Assembly (NCBI RefSeq): GCF_050589825.1
Contig: NZ_JBNGOZ010000021.1
Location: 1 to 64,000, forward strand
Reading direction: 5' to 3'
Source: Carboxylicivirga longa
GTDB taxonomy: Bacteria > Bacteroidota > Bacteroidia > Bacteroidales > Marinilabiliaceae
Length of the DNA: 64,000 nt
A program made the translations under genes and the position numbers. The notes beneath the pieces are model-generated. The model was not told where the DNA came from, did not search any database, and was given only the letters and a program-made list of their open reading frames with translations. Shown here one piece after another: positions 1-14,000 of the stretch (within the stretch, counting starts at the first letter, position 1; the number at the start of each line of letters is the position of its first letter).

Positions 1-78
1 TTGGTGATAAACTGAATAATACCGATAAAATGGCCGCATAACTTAACTGAATGTCCGAAAAACTATTGCAAGTTCAAA

Positions 79-536
79 CCCTCAGTTCAAACGCCTCAGG
101 GGGATNNNNNNNNNNNNNNNNNNNNNNNNNNNNNNNNNNNNNNNNNNNNNNNNNNNNNNNNNNNNNNNNNNNNNNNNNNNNNNNNNNNNNNNNNNNNNNN
201 NNNNTTGACCTTTGTCCACATATTACGCGAATGAACACAGATTACTTTCCTGTGGAAGTCACTGTTATAGCGTTGATTATGTTCCACATAGCTAGCTAAA
301 AAGGACTATCCCCCTTTGCAACGGGGGATTAATTTATCAGCAACCCTCAGTTCAAACGCTTCAGGGGGATTGACCTTTGTCCACATATTACGCGAATGAA
401 CACAGATTACTTTCCTGTGGAAGTCACTGTTATAGCGTTGATTATGTGCCACATAACTAGCTAAAAAGGATTATCCCCCTTAGAAAAGGGGGATTAATTT
501 TATCAACAGCCCTCAGCTCAAACGCCTCAGGGGGAT
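79..536 (+). repeat. tandem array of ~165-bp intergenic repeat (left array)
   Basis: Two nearly identical units begin at 205 and 370 (period 165), and the tail of another unit is visible at 79-105 before the N gap. Each unit carries a box reading TGAACACAGATTACTTTCC, a short hairpin (ACTTTCC / GGAAGT), a G/C hairpin (ATCCCCC / GGGGGAT with a variable loop) and a CCTCAG...CGCCTCAGGGGGAT element. The same family occurs in reverse orientation at 29825-30320. There is no coding potential. It is unlike a CRISPR array because the unit is too long and has no unique spacers. Confidence 0.9.
106..204. other. assembly gap (run of N)
   Basis: There are 99 consecutive undetermined bases. Both flanks are copies of the same repeat, so the gap probably marks a repeat the assembler could not resolve; the true number of units is unknown. 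Confidence 0.98.
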
Positions 537-697
537 TGAATCATCGCCCTTCCGACCTCCCAATTTCATGACTAATGTCATTGCCTTTTATTAGGTACTG
601 CGCTTGCTGAAAACAAAATAATTTCTACCTTAGTGCTTGATCGTTAAAGAGCTCAAGAGCTTTCGAAGCTTGGCTTAAATCGATTATGTAGACCAGG

Positions 698-1855
698 ATG
701 GCAAGACGTGATGTGAAGCTGTCTTTTATAATACCAAACCTAATATTGTCAGAACGCTTAAGATATCAAATAGCCATAAGTCTTGTTAAAGGCATTGGTC
801 CCAAGTTGGCACGTAACCTGGTGGCCTATGTGGGCAACGAGCAGGATGTATTTGCCCAAAGTACACGGGCTTTGGCAAAGATACCCGGTATTGGTGCAGG
901 GCTTGCCTCCACCATTAAGTCGGCCGATGTGCTGGCACGAGCCGATCGCGAGCTCGACTTTATTAGTAAGCACGACATTAGCACCCTCTATTTTACCGAT
1001 AATAATTATCCCACACGACTCAGCTTCTGCGATGATGCCCCCATTCTTCTTTACACCAAGGGTACACACGACTTAAATCAACGTAAAGTGATTGGTATCG
1101 TGGGCACGCGCAAGGCTTCTGAAGATGCGCGCCTCAACTGCGAGCGCCTGGTGGAAGGGCTGGCGCAACGGCATCCTGATACTTTGGTGGTGAGTGGCTT
1201 GGCCTATGGTGTTGATGTGTGTGCTCACCGTGCTGCCTTAAAGCAAGGTCTGCCTACATTGGGCGTACTGGCGCACGGGCTTGACCGCATCTATCCGCCC
1301 TTGCATCGCAATATTGCTAAAGAAATGCTTGTGAATGGAGGGCTCATTACTGAGTTTATGTCTGTTACACAGCCCGATCGACCCAACTTTGTGCGCCGTA
1401 ACCGCATCGTGGCCGGACTGGTGGATGCCTTGGTAATGGTGGAATCGCCCATCAAGGGAGGTGCCATTATCACGGCGCGCATCGCACAGTCTTACAGTCG
1501 TGATGTGCTGGCCTTCCCGGGGAAGGCTAATGAGGAGCTGGCCAAGGGAGGTAATTACCTCATAAAAAAGAATATTGCCGCCCTGATAGAGGATGTGGAG
1601 GATTTGGAGTATGCCCTGGGATGGGAAGGCACTACAGGGGTAGTTACGCAGCAGAGGACCTTATTTCCCAGCTTTAAAAATGAGGATGAAGAAAAATTAT
1701 ATATGATTTTGCGTGAGCATAAAGAATTGACGGCTAATGAGCTGTGTGTGAAGAGTGGCCTGCCCGTGAGCAAAGTAAGTGCCTCCATGCTGGCCCTGGA
1801 GTTTGCGGGGCTGGTAAAATGCCTGCCCGGCAATGCCTTTAAGTTTATACCATGA
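698..1855 (+). CDS. dprA: DNA-processing protein DprA (Smf)
   Basis: This is a DprA of 385 residues, a usual length. It loads RecA on incoming single-stranded DNA during natural transformation. An N-terminal helix-hairpin-helix region (about 30-75, with GIGP and GIGAG turns) is followed by the Rossmann-like DprA core: VGTRKAS at 135-141, SGLAYGVD at 166-173, then a RPNFVRRNRIVAGL segment and a GGAIITA segment typical of the family. The last ~65 residues look like the DprA winged helix. The ATG at 698 gives about 20 residues before the first conserved helix; a TTG at 749 could be an alternative start. The gene stands alone between the repeat array and the adhesin gene, in the same orientation. 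Competence is not proved, since dprA is widespread in non-transformable bacteria. Confidence 0.95.
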   Translation: MARRDVKLSFIIPNLILSERLRYQIAISLVKGIGPKLARNLVAYVGNEQDVFAQSTRALAKIPGIGAGLASTIKSADVLARADRELDFISKHDISTLYFTDNNYPTRLSFCDDAPILLYTKGTHDLNQRKVIGIVGTRKASEDARLNCERLVEGLAQRHPDTLVVSGLAYGVDVCAHRAALKQGLPTLGVLAHGLDRIYPPLHRNIAKEMLVNGGLITEFMSVTQPDRPNFVRRNRIVAGLVDALVMVESPIKGGAIITARIAQSYSRDVLAFPGKANEELAKGGNYLIKKNIAALIEDVEDLEYALGWEGTTGVVTQQRTLFPSFKNEDEEKLYMILREHKELTANELCVKSGLPVSKVSASMLALEFAGLVKCLPGNAFKFIP

Positions 1856-2006
1856 GTGATAAAAGTTAGTGCTTATGGCAGAATGTTTTGTGTAAGAAAA
1901 ATGAACTTTTATGTAAAAAATCCGATGATTGGGCAAACAAAATGCTAGAAGCTGCGTACAAACATACTGGACTAGAAAAAAGAGTAAAAAAACTTAACAT
2001 AGGGAC

Positions 2007-5000
2007 ATGAGCGTAAATACCCGAGCGTTAATTCATTATATCATTAAAGGTAGGATGGCAGTTTTACTGTGCATTCTTGTGTTGTTAGGAGTAGGTGGAC
2101 AGAATACCTTTGCGCAGGTGGAGGCTTGTGCAGGTGGAGTTCTGCAGCTGGGTGATACATTTGATGAAATGGTGCCTCCGCCGGTAAATGGCCATCGGGA
2201 TAAAGGCTATTGGACCGCTAGTCCAAGCTTAACTTTTTCAAATTCAAATGATCCCAATGCCATTGTATCAGGTTTTGTTCGGGGTGTGACCTATAGCATT
2301 ATCTGGCATCATCAGGGGGGGAAAGATTATGAGTTAACCGTTGTTGTGTCTAAAGATGCTAATGTTGATAATTGGAAGTTGCTTAATGAAGATGATAACA
2401 CGGACGATGTTGTTTTATGTGAAAAAGAGAAGTATGATTTTTATGTACCCTGGGATGGTGATTTGTGGACAGAAACCGTTGAGTTTTGGGTGACGCATGA
2501 TGCAGACGGTTCTTCGGAAGCTTGGGGAGATGCTGGTAATTGGTTTGGTAAGGCAAGTACAATAAAGCCTAGCGAATATGATGATCAGGATTTGATATGG
2601 GCGCTCGTAAATGACCATGATGGATGTCAGATTAAAACGAATGAGATTAGAATATCCAGTGTTGCAGCCACCGAAGTGCGTGTGCAAGGCGGTATATCGG
2701 TGTGTCAGACATCAGTGGTGGATTTGAACCTGGTACTTGAGGTAATTCCTTTTGATCCGGTTAACTACGAGTATCAGTGGTATAAAGATGGTATAGAGTT
2801 GTCGGGAGAAGAAGGTGGTACTTATCCGATCACTGAAGAAGGTAGTTATCATGTGGTTGTTGAAGGTTGCGATCGCGAGATCGTGTCTAATGTGGTAACG
2901 GTAACCGAGGACCTTTTGCCCGAGGCGGTGATTGATGGAAATCATATTTGCGAGAATCCTGAAGGTCAAAATGCCACGCTTACCAGTTCTGTTTCAGGAG
3001 GCGATATAGGCACTTATACCATGGAATGGGTGCGCAATGGTGTTTCGGATGCTACTATGGGGAATGCAGGAACGGCAACGACTAATGCAGTTGGCTCATA
3101 CCAGTTAAAGCTTGTTTCTGCTACCGATGATCAGTGCTATCGACTGTCTAATGAGTTCATTGTAGAAGCAGTAAGTCCTGTCGTTAATGTTTTTGATGCC
3201 ATTCAACCGGGCTTATGCCTGACGGAGTACACGCCTGAGATTAGTCGACAGTTTAGCGGGGGTAATGGTGCTCCATTTGTGTATACATTGCGTGAATTAG
3301 GCCAAGGCGATCGCGACCTGACTGCAAATAATGACTTATTACAAACAACTAGTCTAGGCGGCACACGCACTGCTTCCACCACCATTCAATTGGTGAATGT
3401 GACTGATGCCAATGGTTGCATGGCATCAGGATTACCCTTGGAGGCGGTTTTCAATTTCACACCTTCCCTTGCTCCTGTGGTAAAAACAATTAGCGGTATT
3501 GATGTGTGTGCACCGGCTTCTACAACAGTGACTTGTCCGCTTGCTGAGAAAGATGTGGTATATTACCTGGCCAAAGATGACGTAGAAGTACCCGCAAGCC
3601 GACAGACAGGAGACGGTGCTACGGATCTAAGCTGGACCGTGAGCGATCCGGGTACCTATACCGTATATGCTGTTGATCCTTGTGATGGAGCGCTTGTGTT
3701 AATGGCTGATCAGGTGATGGTTAGCACAATACCCCTTGAGCAAACCATGACACAGCTTACCGGTGATGGCTGCTCCAATGTTACGCATGTATTCGGCTTG
3801 GATGATTCTGAACTAGGTGTTAGCTATACTTTATATAGAGATGGTAATGCTGGACAGGAAATAGCCGGTACTAGCGATCCGATAAACTTCGATGGCGTAA
3901 GTGATGTGGGTACCTATACGATCTATGCAAAACGAGGAGCCTGTGAACGATTGATGGATGGATCCTTTGCAGTAAAGGCGGCGCCTGATGTGGTAGGCAT
4001 CACTATGGTAGGTAGCGATGGCTGCTCTAATGAGCTTAAGAACATTGGTATCAGTGCCAATCAGACCGGGGTGACGTATGAGCTTATTCTGGATGGCGAC
4101 ACAAGTGCGCCGGTAAAGACTATAGTTGGTGATGGCACTGCGGGTGACAAAAATTTCTTTGCCACGCCAACACAGTTGGCGGCCGGTGTTTATACAGTAT
4201 TGGCCACTGCTCCCAATGCTTGTGAGGCACTCGTAACTGGGGTTATTACCATCAGCCCTGAGCCCACTGACCTTCCATTTGTTGGCGGCGTAGTGTGTGG
4301 CAGCGGTGATATTAGTATTCCCAACGCGCAAGCCGGCGTTACCTATACCTTATATTTTAATAACGGCACCGGAGAGATTCAACATCCCAGCTATACGCCT
4401 GTAACACCCATAAGTGATGGAACAACTGTTTCATTTAACGGCTTGAATGCGCCGGGTACATATCGCGTGTATGCTGAATCAGGTATTTGTGACCGATTTC
4501 TGAGCCGCACTCTGATAGTGGAACGCACACCGCAAACGCAGACCGTAACAGTGCCCGATGCAGAGTATTGTGCTGATGAACCGGGGGTTGAAATAGACTT
4601 AGCCAATACCGAAAACGGTGTTGAGTATGTGCTGATTGACGATACAGGTGCCGATGTAGCTGCCATAACTGGTGATGGCACAGCCCGTTCTTTTATCAAT
4701 GTTAAAGAAGGTATCTATTCAGTGGAAGCACGATCCTCCGGCGGTGCATGTGTTGTGGTTTTAGCCGATAATATTACCATTAACGAAAATGCCTTGCCCA
4801 CCCCTGAGATTGATAACCTACCCAATGATTTCTGTGAAGATCAGGAGGCTATTACTTTATTTGGACGGCCACGTAATGATGGCGGCTCATGGGCAGGACA
4901 GGGTATCACTGATAATAATGATGGTACGGCCAGTTTCGATCCCGGTGCAGTAAGCATGTCAGGCGCCAGTTACAATATCACCTATACCTACGTGGATGGC

Positions 5001-8000
5001 AATGGCTGTTCTAATACTATCATAGAGCAGGCTACCGTGCACGCCAACGCCATTGATGGTACTACTTTACAGATATTATTGCCTGACGGCTCAGTACCGG
5101 ATCTGGATTATTGCGAAGATTCGCCAGTCATCACACTGAAAGCTGTTTATAAGGGTACTGATATAATTACCAACGAAGCCGTGTTCTCCGGAAATGGAGT
5201 CACTGATGGTGGTGATGGCACCGCTACGTTTTCACCGGCTGCTGCCGGGCTGGGAAGCCACACAATACGATTGGATTATGTAGATGCACCCACCAACTGT
5301 GAGGGTTTCACTACACTGACTGTTCAAGTAGGAACGGCGCTGTCGCTCGTGAACCCTTTCCCCACTTCTTTCTGTAGTAGTGATAATGCCAAGTATCGCC
5401 TGGCAGGTCTCGTGGAAGGAGCCGTGCCACCGGCCGGCACCACAACTTTTGAGATTTGGGACGATGCCGATAAGGCTATTTCACCGGCATACCCCAACGA
5501 TGATTTCGATTTTGTACCCGCCGACTTCTTCCTTGCCAATGGAGCTGGTGATTACCAGCTGGTGTTTAATTATAACGTGGGTAGCTGTGTGAATCGTCTG
5601 ATTATGGACTTTAGCATTTATGAATCGCTAGATCCATCGATACTGATTGATAACGGTTCGGGACAAACCAACTTCTGTTACGAGCATGGTGCTGTTAGTC
5701 TCAAGCCGGTCAGTACTATACCCTCCGGTGCCATCGTTAGTTTTAAGGGCAATGGCGTAGCCCATATCGACACTGCTGAAGCAGTTTTCTCAACCAATAG
5801 TGACAACATTGTTTATGCGCCCGCTAGCAACCCAATTACCTTAACTATTGATAACCATGGTTGTGTCACTGATAGAACGAGAAATATTACCGTTACTAAG
5901 GTAGAGACAATTATTGTTGATTTATTAACAGACTATTGTACCAACGATGTACCTCAAACCATCAAGGCAGATAAGGGTATTGCCGAGGTAAAAGCTACGT
6001 TTACCGCTGAGAAGAACGGAAATCTTGTGAAAGATTTCCTAAAAGATAATGGGGATAACACGGCCACTATTGATCCATCGGTAGGAGAAGGTAACTATGT
6101 GGTTACCATGACTTATAAGCAGTTGAGTGATGGTTGTACAGCAGTGGTTCAGCAAAATGTAAGGGTACACCTGGCGCAGCCGGTAACTTTTACCGGAGTG
6201 GTTGATGGACAGAAAATCTGCCGTGCCTCAGCACCCATTGATCTGACGGGTACCATGCCGGATATCGATGGTGATGGAACACCCGATGGTGTTGGTAACT
6301 TCTTAGAAATCACAGGTCTGACCAATACCGGTTCCGATACCAATGGCAATGCCATTAATGCAGATGATGGAAAGGCTGTGCTTAATCCATCTGCTATGTT
6401 ACCAGGAACTTATACTATCCGCTACGAGTATTTGAGTGATCCGGGAAGCTGTTTTACCTATTACGAAAAAGAAATTGTTATTGTCGATTCTCCTTCTGAT
6501 ATTTTCAATATTACTGTCAATGAAGTAGTTGGCGGTGATGCATCATATTGTATTGACGATGATCCTAAAGATAAAGGTGTTATAATTGGTTTGGATGGTT
6601 CCAATACCGATGTAACTTATGAGTTATTACTCGGTGGCGCCCCGCTTGATCCGGTTGTTGAGGTGCAAGGAGACGGTGGTGCCATAGAGTTTGGTAGACA
6701 ATCTGTTGAAGGCACTTACACAGTGCGTGCCAAGGTGGGCGCTTGCGATGCCATCATGACGGGCAGTGTTACTGTTGAACAGTATGAACTAATCTTGCAA
6801 GCCACTAACATTACCCACAACGTATGTAAAGACGATAAAGAAGGTGCGCTTACCTTAAAGGCATCGGGTGGCAGCGGTAACTATGAGTACCGAAATGAAT
6901 CTGCCGCAACATCAACCTGGACCGCTACCCCAAGCTTTACCGGTTTGGCAGCAGGTACTTACGAATTCTCGGTGCGTGACTTGGCACCATCAGCCTGTGA
7001 GAAATTAGACGCCATCACGGTTGAGATTAAAGAGCCGGCCACGGCCCTAACGGTGGTGGAAGACGAAGCGCAACGTATTAATGTGGGCTGCGTACCTTGC
7101 TCTGCTGGTGGAACTTGCGAAGGAAGTGCGACTATTGTGGTGAGTGGAGGAACACCGTTTACCGGCGATGAACTGGGTACTTATCCAACAGCTTATAAAA
7201 TTACCTGGCCCGATCGTCAGAATGGTTTGACAGCTAATGGTTTGGCTGCCGGAACTTATGGCGTGACAGTGGAAGATGCCAATGGTTGTGTTGAAACTAT
7301 TAATATAATAATTGAAAATAATGATCCGCTGAATATTATCGAATACGATGTGGCAGCCAATCATATAGACAATAATTGTTACGATGGTGCCGCCGGAGAA
7401 TTTATGGTGAAGGCGACAGGTGGTTCGGGTGAGTATATGTTCAGTCTGGATGGAGATAATTATGTTAATAGTAATCAGCCTGATCAAACGCTGCACCTGT
7501 TCACTGGCCTGGCAGCCGGTGACTATACCATTTATGTGCAGGACAAAAATTATACACGATGTACATTTGACAATGCAACGCAGGTAACAATTACAGAACC
7601 AGCCGCTCCACTGAGTCTGACCGAAACAGCTAATGTTCAGGTGAGTTGTAGTGGTGGTGCCGATGGTAGTTTCACCGTACAAGCGGCCGGAGGAAATGGA
7701 ACTTATGAATTCTCGTTGGTGAATCCGGCTGTAGATAACTCACAGTGGCAGGCTGCTACTAATGCTCCCAATGAACTGGTGGTGAGTGGCTTATCAGTTG
7801 GAAGCTATTCGGTGTGGGTAAGAGATGCTAAGCCTGAAGCACAGACTTGTACGCCGGCCACTATTGTAGTAACTGTTACTGAGGCTGTTGCCTTAAGCTT
7901 TAATGCCCCGGTTGTTGTTAATCCTTCGTGTTACAATAATACTGATGGGAAAGTGGTGCTTTCAGGCGCAGGAGGAAGTGGTAATTATGTTTACTCGATA

Positions 8001-11000
8001 AATGATGGAACGGGTGCTTCGCCGTGGCAGGCTAGTAATACATTTAAGGGACTGCGTGCCGGAGTGACTTACACATTTAGCATCGCGGAAGCTGCCCAGC
8101 AAAACACATGCAATAAGTTAGATATATTGTCAGTTACTTTAACTGAGCCAAGTGATTTCACAACAAGTGAAGTTGTTACTGAACATAAAGATGTTAGCTG
8201 CTTTGGTGGTAACGATGGAAGTTTCACCGTAGCAACCACGGGTGGTGAGGGCATAATCGAGTACTACTTGACTGACGGTACCAACGAAATTAGAGGTTGG
8301 GATCCAAATCCGGTTTTCGAAAATTTAAGTGTTGGCACTTACCAAGTGTCGGTGCGTGATCGCGGAACGACATCGGCTGACTTCTGTGAGAAAACAAATG
8401 TTTTGTCGGTGGTAATTCAGCAGCCGACTGCCGGATTGAGCATCACATCAGAAGTGGTGACACCTGCCACTTGTCATGGTTCGGCCACAGGTGCTATTGC
8501 CATCACGGTTGACGGGGGTACACCTGATTACAGTTACCAGTGGCATAACATTGATACCAACACACCGGTGTCTCCGGCAAACGGCGGAGAGACAGCCAAT
8601 GCAATTAACTTAGTAGCTGGTAATTACCGAGTTACCATTACCGATGCAAACGAATGTGATATAACATCACCGATTTACACCATAACTGAGAACACGGCCA
8701 TCAATGTAAGTCTGGATGCTTACACCGATGTAACATGTTACGATGCGGCCGATGGTACAATAACCATCAGTGCATCAGGAGGTTCAGGTGCTTACCGTTA
8801 TTCAATCGATGGTGGTGCTTGGGAAGGTGGCCCGGCAACCAGCTATACCTTTACCGGTGTTGATGCAGGCATGCATGTGATAATGGTAGAAGACATGAAT
8901 GTGGCGGGTTGTATTGGGGTTAATACTGTTCAACAGAATATTACGCAGCCTTCGCAGTTGTCACTCTCAGCTACGGTAACTCCTGTAAGCTGTAATGGCT
9001 TAGCCGATGGAAGTATTACCATTAGCCCGAGCGGCCGTGCAGCGATTACCGATTATGAATTTTATTGTAATGAGTTCGGAACGTGGCAGACTTCGCCGAC
9101 TTTCAGTGGCTTGGTAGCCGGTACTTATCATTTCAAGGTGCGTGATAAAATTACGCAAACTTGTGAATCTGTATTAACGGGTCCTTATGTAGTTAGTGAG
9201 CCCGATGAGTTTACAACTACAGTGACTATTCAGGATGTTACTTGCAAGGGAGGCACTGATGGTCAGTTGACTTTTGCAACTTTACCGGCCAATGGCGTTT
9301 ATGAATATTCCATCAATGGTGGTGCATGGCAGACGACTCCTGTAGAAGGTTTGCCCGCCGGCGTTTACCAGATTCAGGTAAGAGATGTGAACACAACTTG
9401 TGTGAAGAATTTGCCCGATGCCGTTATTAGTGAACCGGGCAATGCCTTGGTTATTGATAATGTGATAACTACTGATGTTGATTGTCACGGCTCAGCTACC
9501 GGTGCCGTTGAGGTAAGCGTAAGTGGAGGTAGTGGAGTTTATACTTATCAGTGGCGAAATATGTCAACGGGTATCGATGTACTGCCTGCCAATCAGGGCG
9601 ATCGGGCCAAAGCCATTGATCTGCCGGCCGGCGATTACCGGGTGACCATTACCGATGATAGCGGATGTAGTTTACCATCACCTGTTTACACGATTACTCA
9701 GCCTAATGAATTAACTGCCACTTATACAGTAAGTCATATCTCTGTGGTAGGTTTAACCGATGGTCAGATTGTGGTGGCTAATCCTCCAACTGGAGGCACC
9801 GCCCCTTATACAATCACCTGGAATGATGGTAATACCCTGTGGACCAGGGATAACCTAACTGACGATACTTATCGCTTCACAGTTACTGATGCAAAAGGTT
9901 GTGAATTTACTCAAGATGTGGAGGTGTTTGCCAATCAAGCACTTGACTTATCCGTGGTATCCAATAGCATTAACTGTTTTAGGGCGAAGACCGGTATTTT
10001 GGATCTGACCATTTCGGGGGGAACATCCGATTATACGATAAATTGGTCGGGAACACTTTATGATAATACTGTGGTTTCGGGCACGCAAAGTACAGCAGCC
10101 AACAATCTGGAGATTAAAGATTTGTTTGCCGGTGTTTACTCTGTTACGGTAACGGATGCCAAAGGGGTAAGTCTGACGAAAACAAAAGTTGAAATCAAAC
10201 AGCCTGCCGAGTTAACAATAAGTAAGGACGCACAAAGCGATATTTCTTGCTATGGCCAGGCCAATGGACAGATAAGCGTTACATTAAGCGGCCACGATGC
10301 TGCTGCTATGCCCAACTACAACATGAGTTGGAGCGGTCCCGGTGGTTATGCCGATGCCGGAGCTGTTAAGGATGTGAGTAATCAAAATAATTTATCGCTG
10401 GCTGGTGACTACACCGTAACGGTAAACTATAACAGCACTTGTGCTGTAAGTGAAACTTTTACTATCAATGCACCAACAGAAATTGTGGCTACCTATACCG
10501 AAACGCATATTTCTGCAGCGGGTGCCAGCGATGGAAAGATTGTAGTGGATGTACCAAGCGGTGGTGTAGGCCCTTATACGATTACCTGGGCAGACGGAGC
10601 TGCCTTTGATGGACAATGGACGCGAAGCGGCTTAGCGCCAAAGGATTATAGCTTTACCATCAAGGATGCTACGGGATGTACAAACAACTATACAGCTACT
10701 ATTCTTGGTGTGAAAGCCCTTGACTTTACAGCAACTCCAACACCGATAAATTGTTTTGGCGATGCGGAAGGTATTATCGCCTTGCTTATTAAAGGAGGTG
10801 TGGCACCTTTTGATGTGCAGTGGGATGCTGTGTTGTACGATGGTTCAACAGCCAGCGACAGTCATACAAATATTACGAGCAACTACGAGCTGAAGAATTT
10901 ACAAGCCGGTAAGTATCAGGTCACGATTACCGATGCCAACGGAGCTACCTTGTCGAAGCCTGTGGAGGTGAAGCAGCCCAATGAATTGCTTATTAATATC

Positions 11001-14000
11001 TTGCAGGTAAAAGATATCTCTTGTGCCGGCGAAGCGGATGGACATATTCAGGTGGAGCTGGCCGGACATGATGCCGGCGATATGAATAATTACACCTTGA
11101 CCTGGATAGGTCCGGGAGGCTTCTCGGCAAGCGGTACACCTGCCGATGCTAATCCTATTACCAACCAGGAAGATTTAGCATTACCGGGTACTTATACGAT
11201 AACTGCTAATTACAATAATTCATGCTATGTATCTGATTCCTATGTTATCGCTGAGCCTACCCCGATTGAGGTTACGCATACGGTGAAGCAAATATCCGTG
11301 GTAGGCGGTACCGATGGTCGTATTGTTGTAAATAAACCATCGGGTGGCACACCGGGGTATACAATTACCTGGGCAGACGATGCTGCTTTTGATAATGTAT
11401 GGACACGTGATAACCTTGCTAAAGGTACTTATACTTATACTGTTACCGATCAATCTAATTGCGAGCTTACACAAGTAATTGAAATCAATGAGCTAAGTGC
11501 CCTTAATTTCTCTGCTACGGCCAATGCAATTAATTGTTACGGAGCTAATACCGGACGAATTGCTTTACTCATTAGTGGAGGTGAAGCACCTTATCAAATT
11601 TCATGGGAGGGTGTTCAGTTTGATAATCAGGTAGTGAGTGATGTGGCCACCACCCCCGATGTTAATTTCGAGATAAGTGATTTGTATGCCGGCGATTATA
11701 CGGTGCGCGTACGTGATAACAAGGGTATCGAAGTATCGCAGGTTTTGACCGTGGTACAGCCCAATGAATTGATCATCAATCTGTCACCCAGCAATATCTC
11801 TTGTTTCGGTGAGGCGGATGGTGCTGTTTTAGCCACTGTTACACACGGCGCTAACAATGTTGATAATTATTCAATTGCGTGGAGTGGTCCTGCCGGCTAT
11901 AGCCGCAGCGGAATCGTAAAGACGCATGCCCAAATTACTGACCTTGCACGCCAAGGTGTTTATCAGGCTACTGTAAATTATAACGGATCCTGCTCGCACA
12001 GCGAATCGGTGTATGTCAATGAACCTGAGGATATTGAAATCACTCTGGAGAGCGTAACAGAAGTGTCGTGCCATGGCGGTAGCGATGGGGCGCTAGTTGT
12101 TGCAGCTTCAGGTGGTGCCGACTTTAGCTATCAGTGGTACAAGTGGAATGCAGGAAGTGGAGCATTCGAAGCATTGAGCGAAACCGGCACATCGATTTCA
12201 GACAAGTCTGCCGGACGATACAAGGTCGAAGCTATCTTAGCGTCAACGGGATGTGTGGGAGAGCTTGAGTGTAAGATTCCTCAGCCCGATGCCCTTGCCG
12301 TTAAGGTTACACCGGTTAATATTACCGGCTGTAATGGCGACGATAGCGGTGAATTGCAAATTACGATTACAGGGGGTACGCAGCCTTACCGTTATAACTA
12401 TGGTACCGGCGATATTGCACTACCTGTGGGTACGTCAAGTGCTGAGATTACCAAACTAACGGCCGGTTTCTATAATGTGGTGGTTACCGATGCCAAAGGT
12501 TGTGTTACAGCGGTGAATAATACACTCATCAATCAGCCCAATGCCTTACAGATAAATGTAATTAAGGAATCAATCAGTTGTGTTGAAGGCGGTGCCGGAT
12601 GGCCTGATGGTGAGCTTGTAGTGGAAATCAGTGGAGGTCGTATTCTTACGATGGATCATAATTACCTGATTACGCTGGAAGCCGCTAATCATAGCGATGT
12701 GGTTCGAAGAATTGTGAATCCAAACGGCGCAACGCATACCGAAACATTTGATAATTTGTCTGCCGACAGTTACACACTGAAGGTTTATGATGAGAATTCC
12801 ACAGATCCAGCGTATTGCGTTCAGTCCTACGATTTTGTACTGGAGCCCATTAGTGTTAGCGTAAATGTGGGTAATGCAAGCTGTGAGGGAGTGTCCGATG
12901 GTAGCATTACTGACATCACTATTAGTGGTGCAAGCAAAGACTACACTTATAATTGGTCATCACCCGATGGCGGCCTCGGACTGGATAATAGCACGCTTAA
13001 TCAGGATGGCTTATCAGTAGGTACTTATGAGCTTACTATAGCGGATCCTAATCGTAATGCATGTTCCGTAACCGAGACTTATGTGGTGGGCTATGACAAA
13101 GTGCTGGTAATTGAGGGTACTACCTACGATGTTGAGTGCTATGGTGATGCTTCCGGTGCTATCACACTGGATGTTGCCGGAGTAGGTGCCAATCCTGTTT
13201 ATTATTGGACGGGTCCCGGCATCACAGCAGCCAATGAAAATAATAAAGATCAGGCAGGACTGGTAGCCGGTGACTATACCGTATTAGTATCCGACGCATC
13301 GACCGGTATGGCATGTACGGCCTCGCGCACCTTCACGGTGAAAGAGCCTGCTGCTCCGCTTAGCTTTAATGTTAATTACGAGATTACGGCTTGCGATCCT
13401 TACATCCGCACACTGGTGTTGAGCAATATAAAAGGGGGTAGCGGCAATCCTGATCCTGCCTTCGGCGATTTCACCTATCATGTGGCCGGACCGGGTAATG
13501 CCATCCAGGATGTGACTGACTATCGTCGCTTTAAGGTGACCAAGGGTGGCCTTTATACCGTAAAAATTGTTGATAAGAACAATTGCGAAACCAGTCATAC
13601 CATAACAATTCCTGAAGAAATTGCGATTAATCCGGTTATTACCGATGTAAAATGTAATGGCGGTCAAACGGGAGGTATCTCGGTTAACCTGACAGGTGGA
13701 AGTAGTAAGTTTGCTTATAGCTGGACGAAGACGGATGATGGAGCATTTACCGCTTCAACACCGACTATCAGTAATCTGTTTGCCGGTGAGTATGTTCTTG
13801 AGGTAACTGATTTGGATGAGAATGAAGGTGGAACCAATTGCATCCGCACTTATACTTTCCAGGTGAAGGAGCCACTGCCAATAATGATCAGCGATGATGA
13901 TAAGGGGCATGTGACTTGTAATGGCGATGCCGATGGCTATATCAACCTGGATATCCAGGGAGGCGTTGCGCCATATACCTATAGCTGGTCGCCTGTTTCC

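Noticed and set aside
51..299. Open frame spanning the N gap
   Set aside because: It exists only because N bases were read through; the sequence is repeat array, not coding.
79..536. Tandem array considered as CRISPR
   Set aside because: Units are about 165 bp with almost no unique spacer, and no cas gene is present.
3831..4331. Minus-strand open frame of 166 codons inside the adhesin gene
   Set aside because: It is antisense to a well-supported repeat-rich gene and has no recognisable domains; long antisense frames are expected from the codon pattern of the repeats.
7047..7682. Minus-strand open frame of 211 codons inside the adhesin gene
   Set aside because: It is a shadow of the SprB repeats, with a composition rich in Ile/His/Thr/Cys and no motif.
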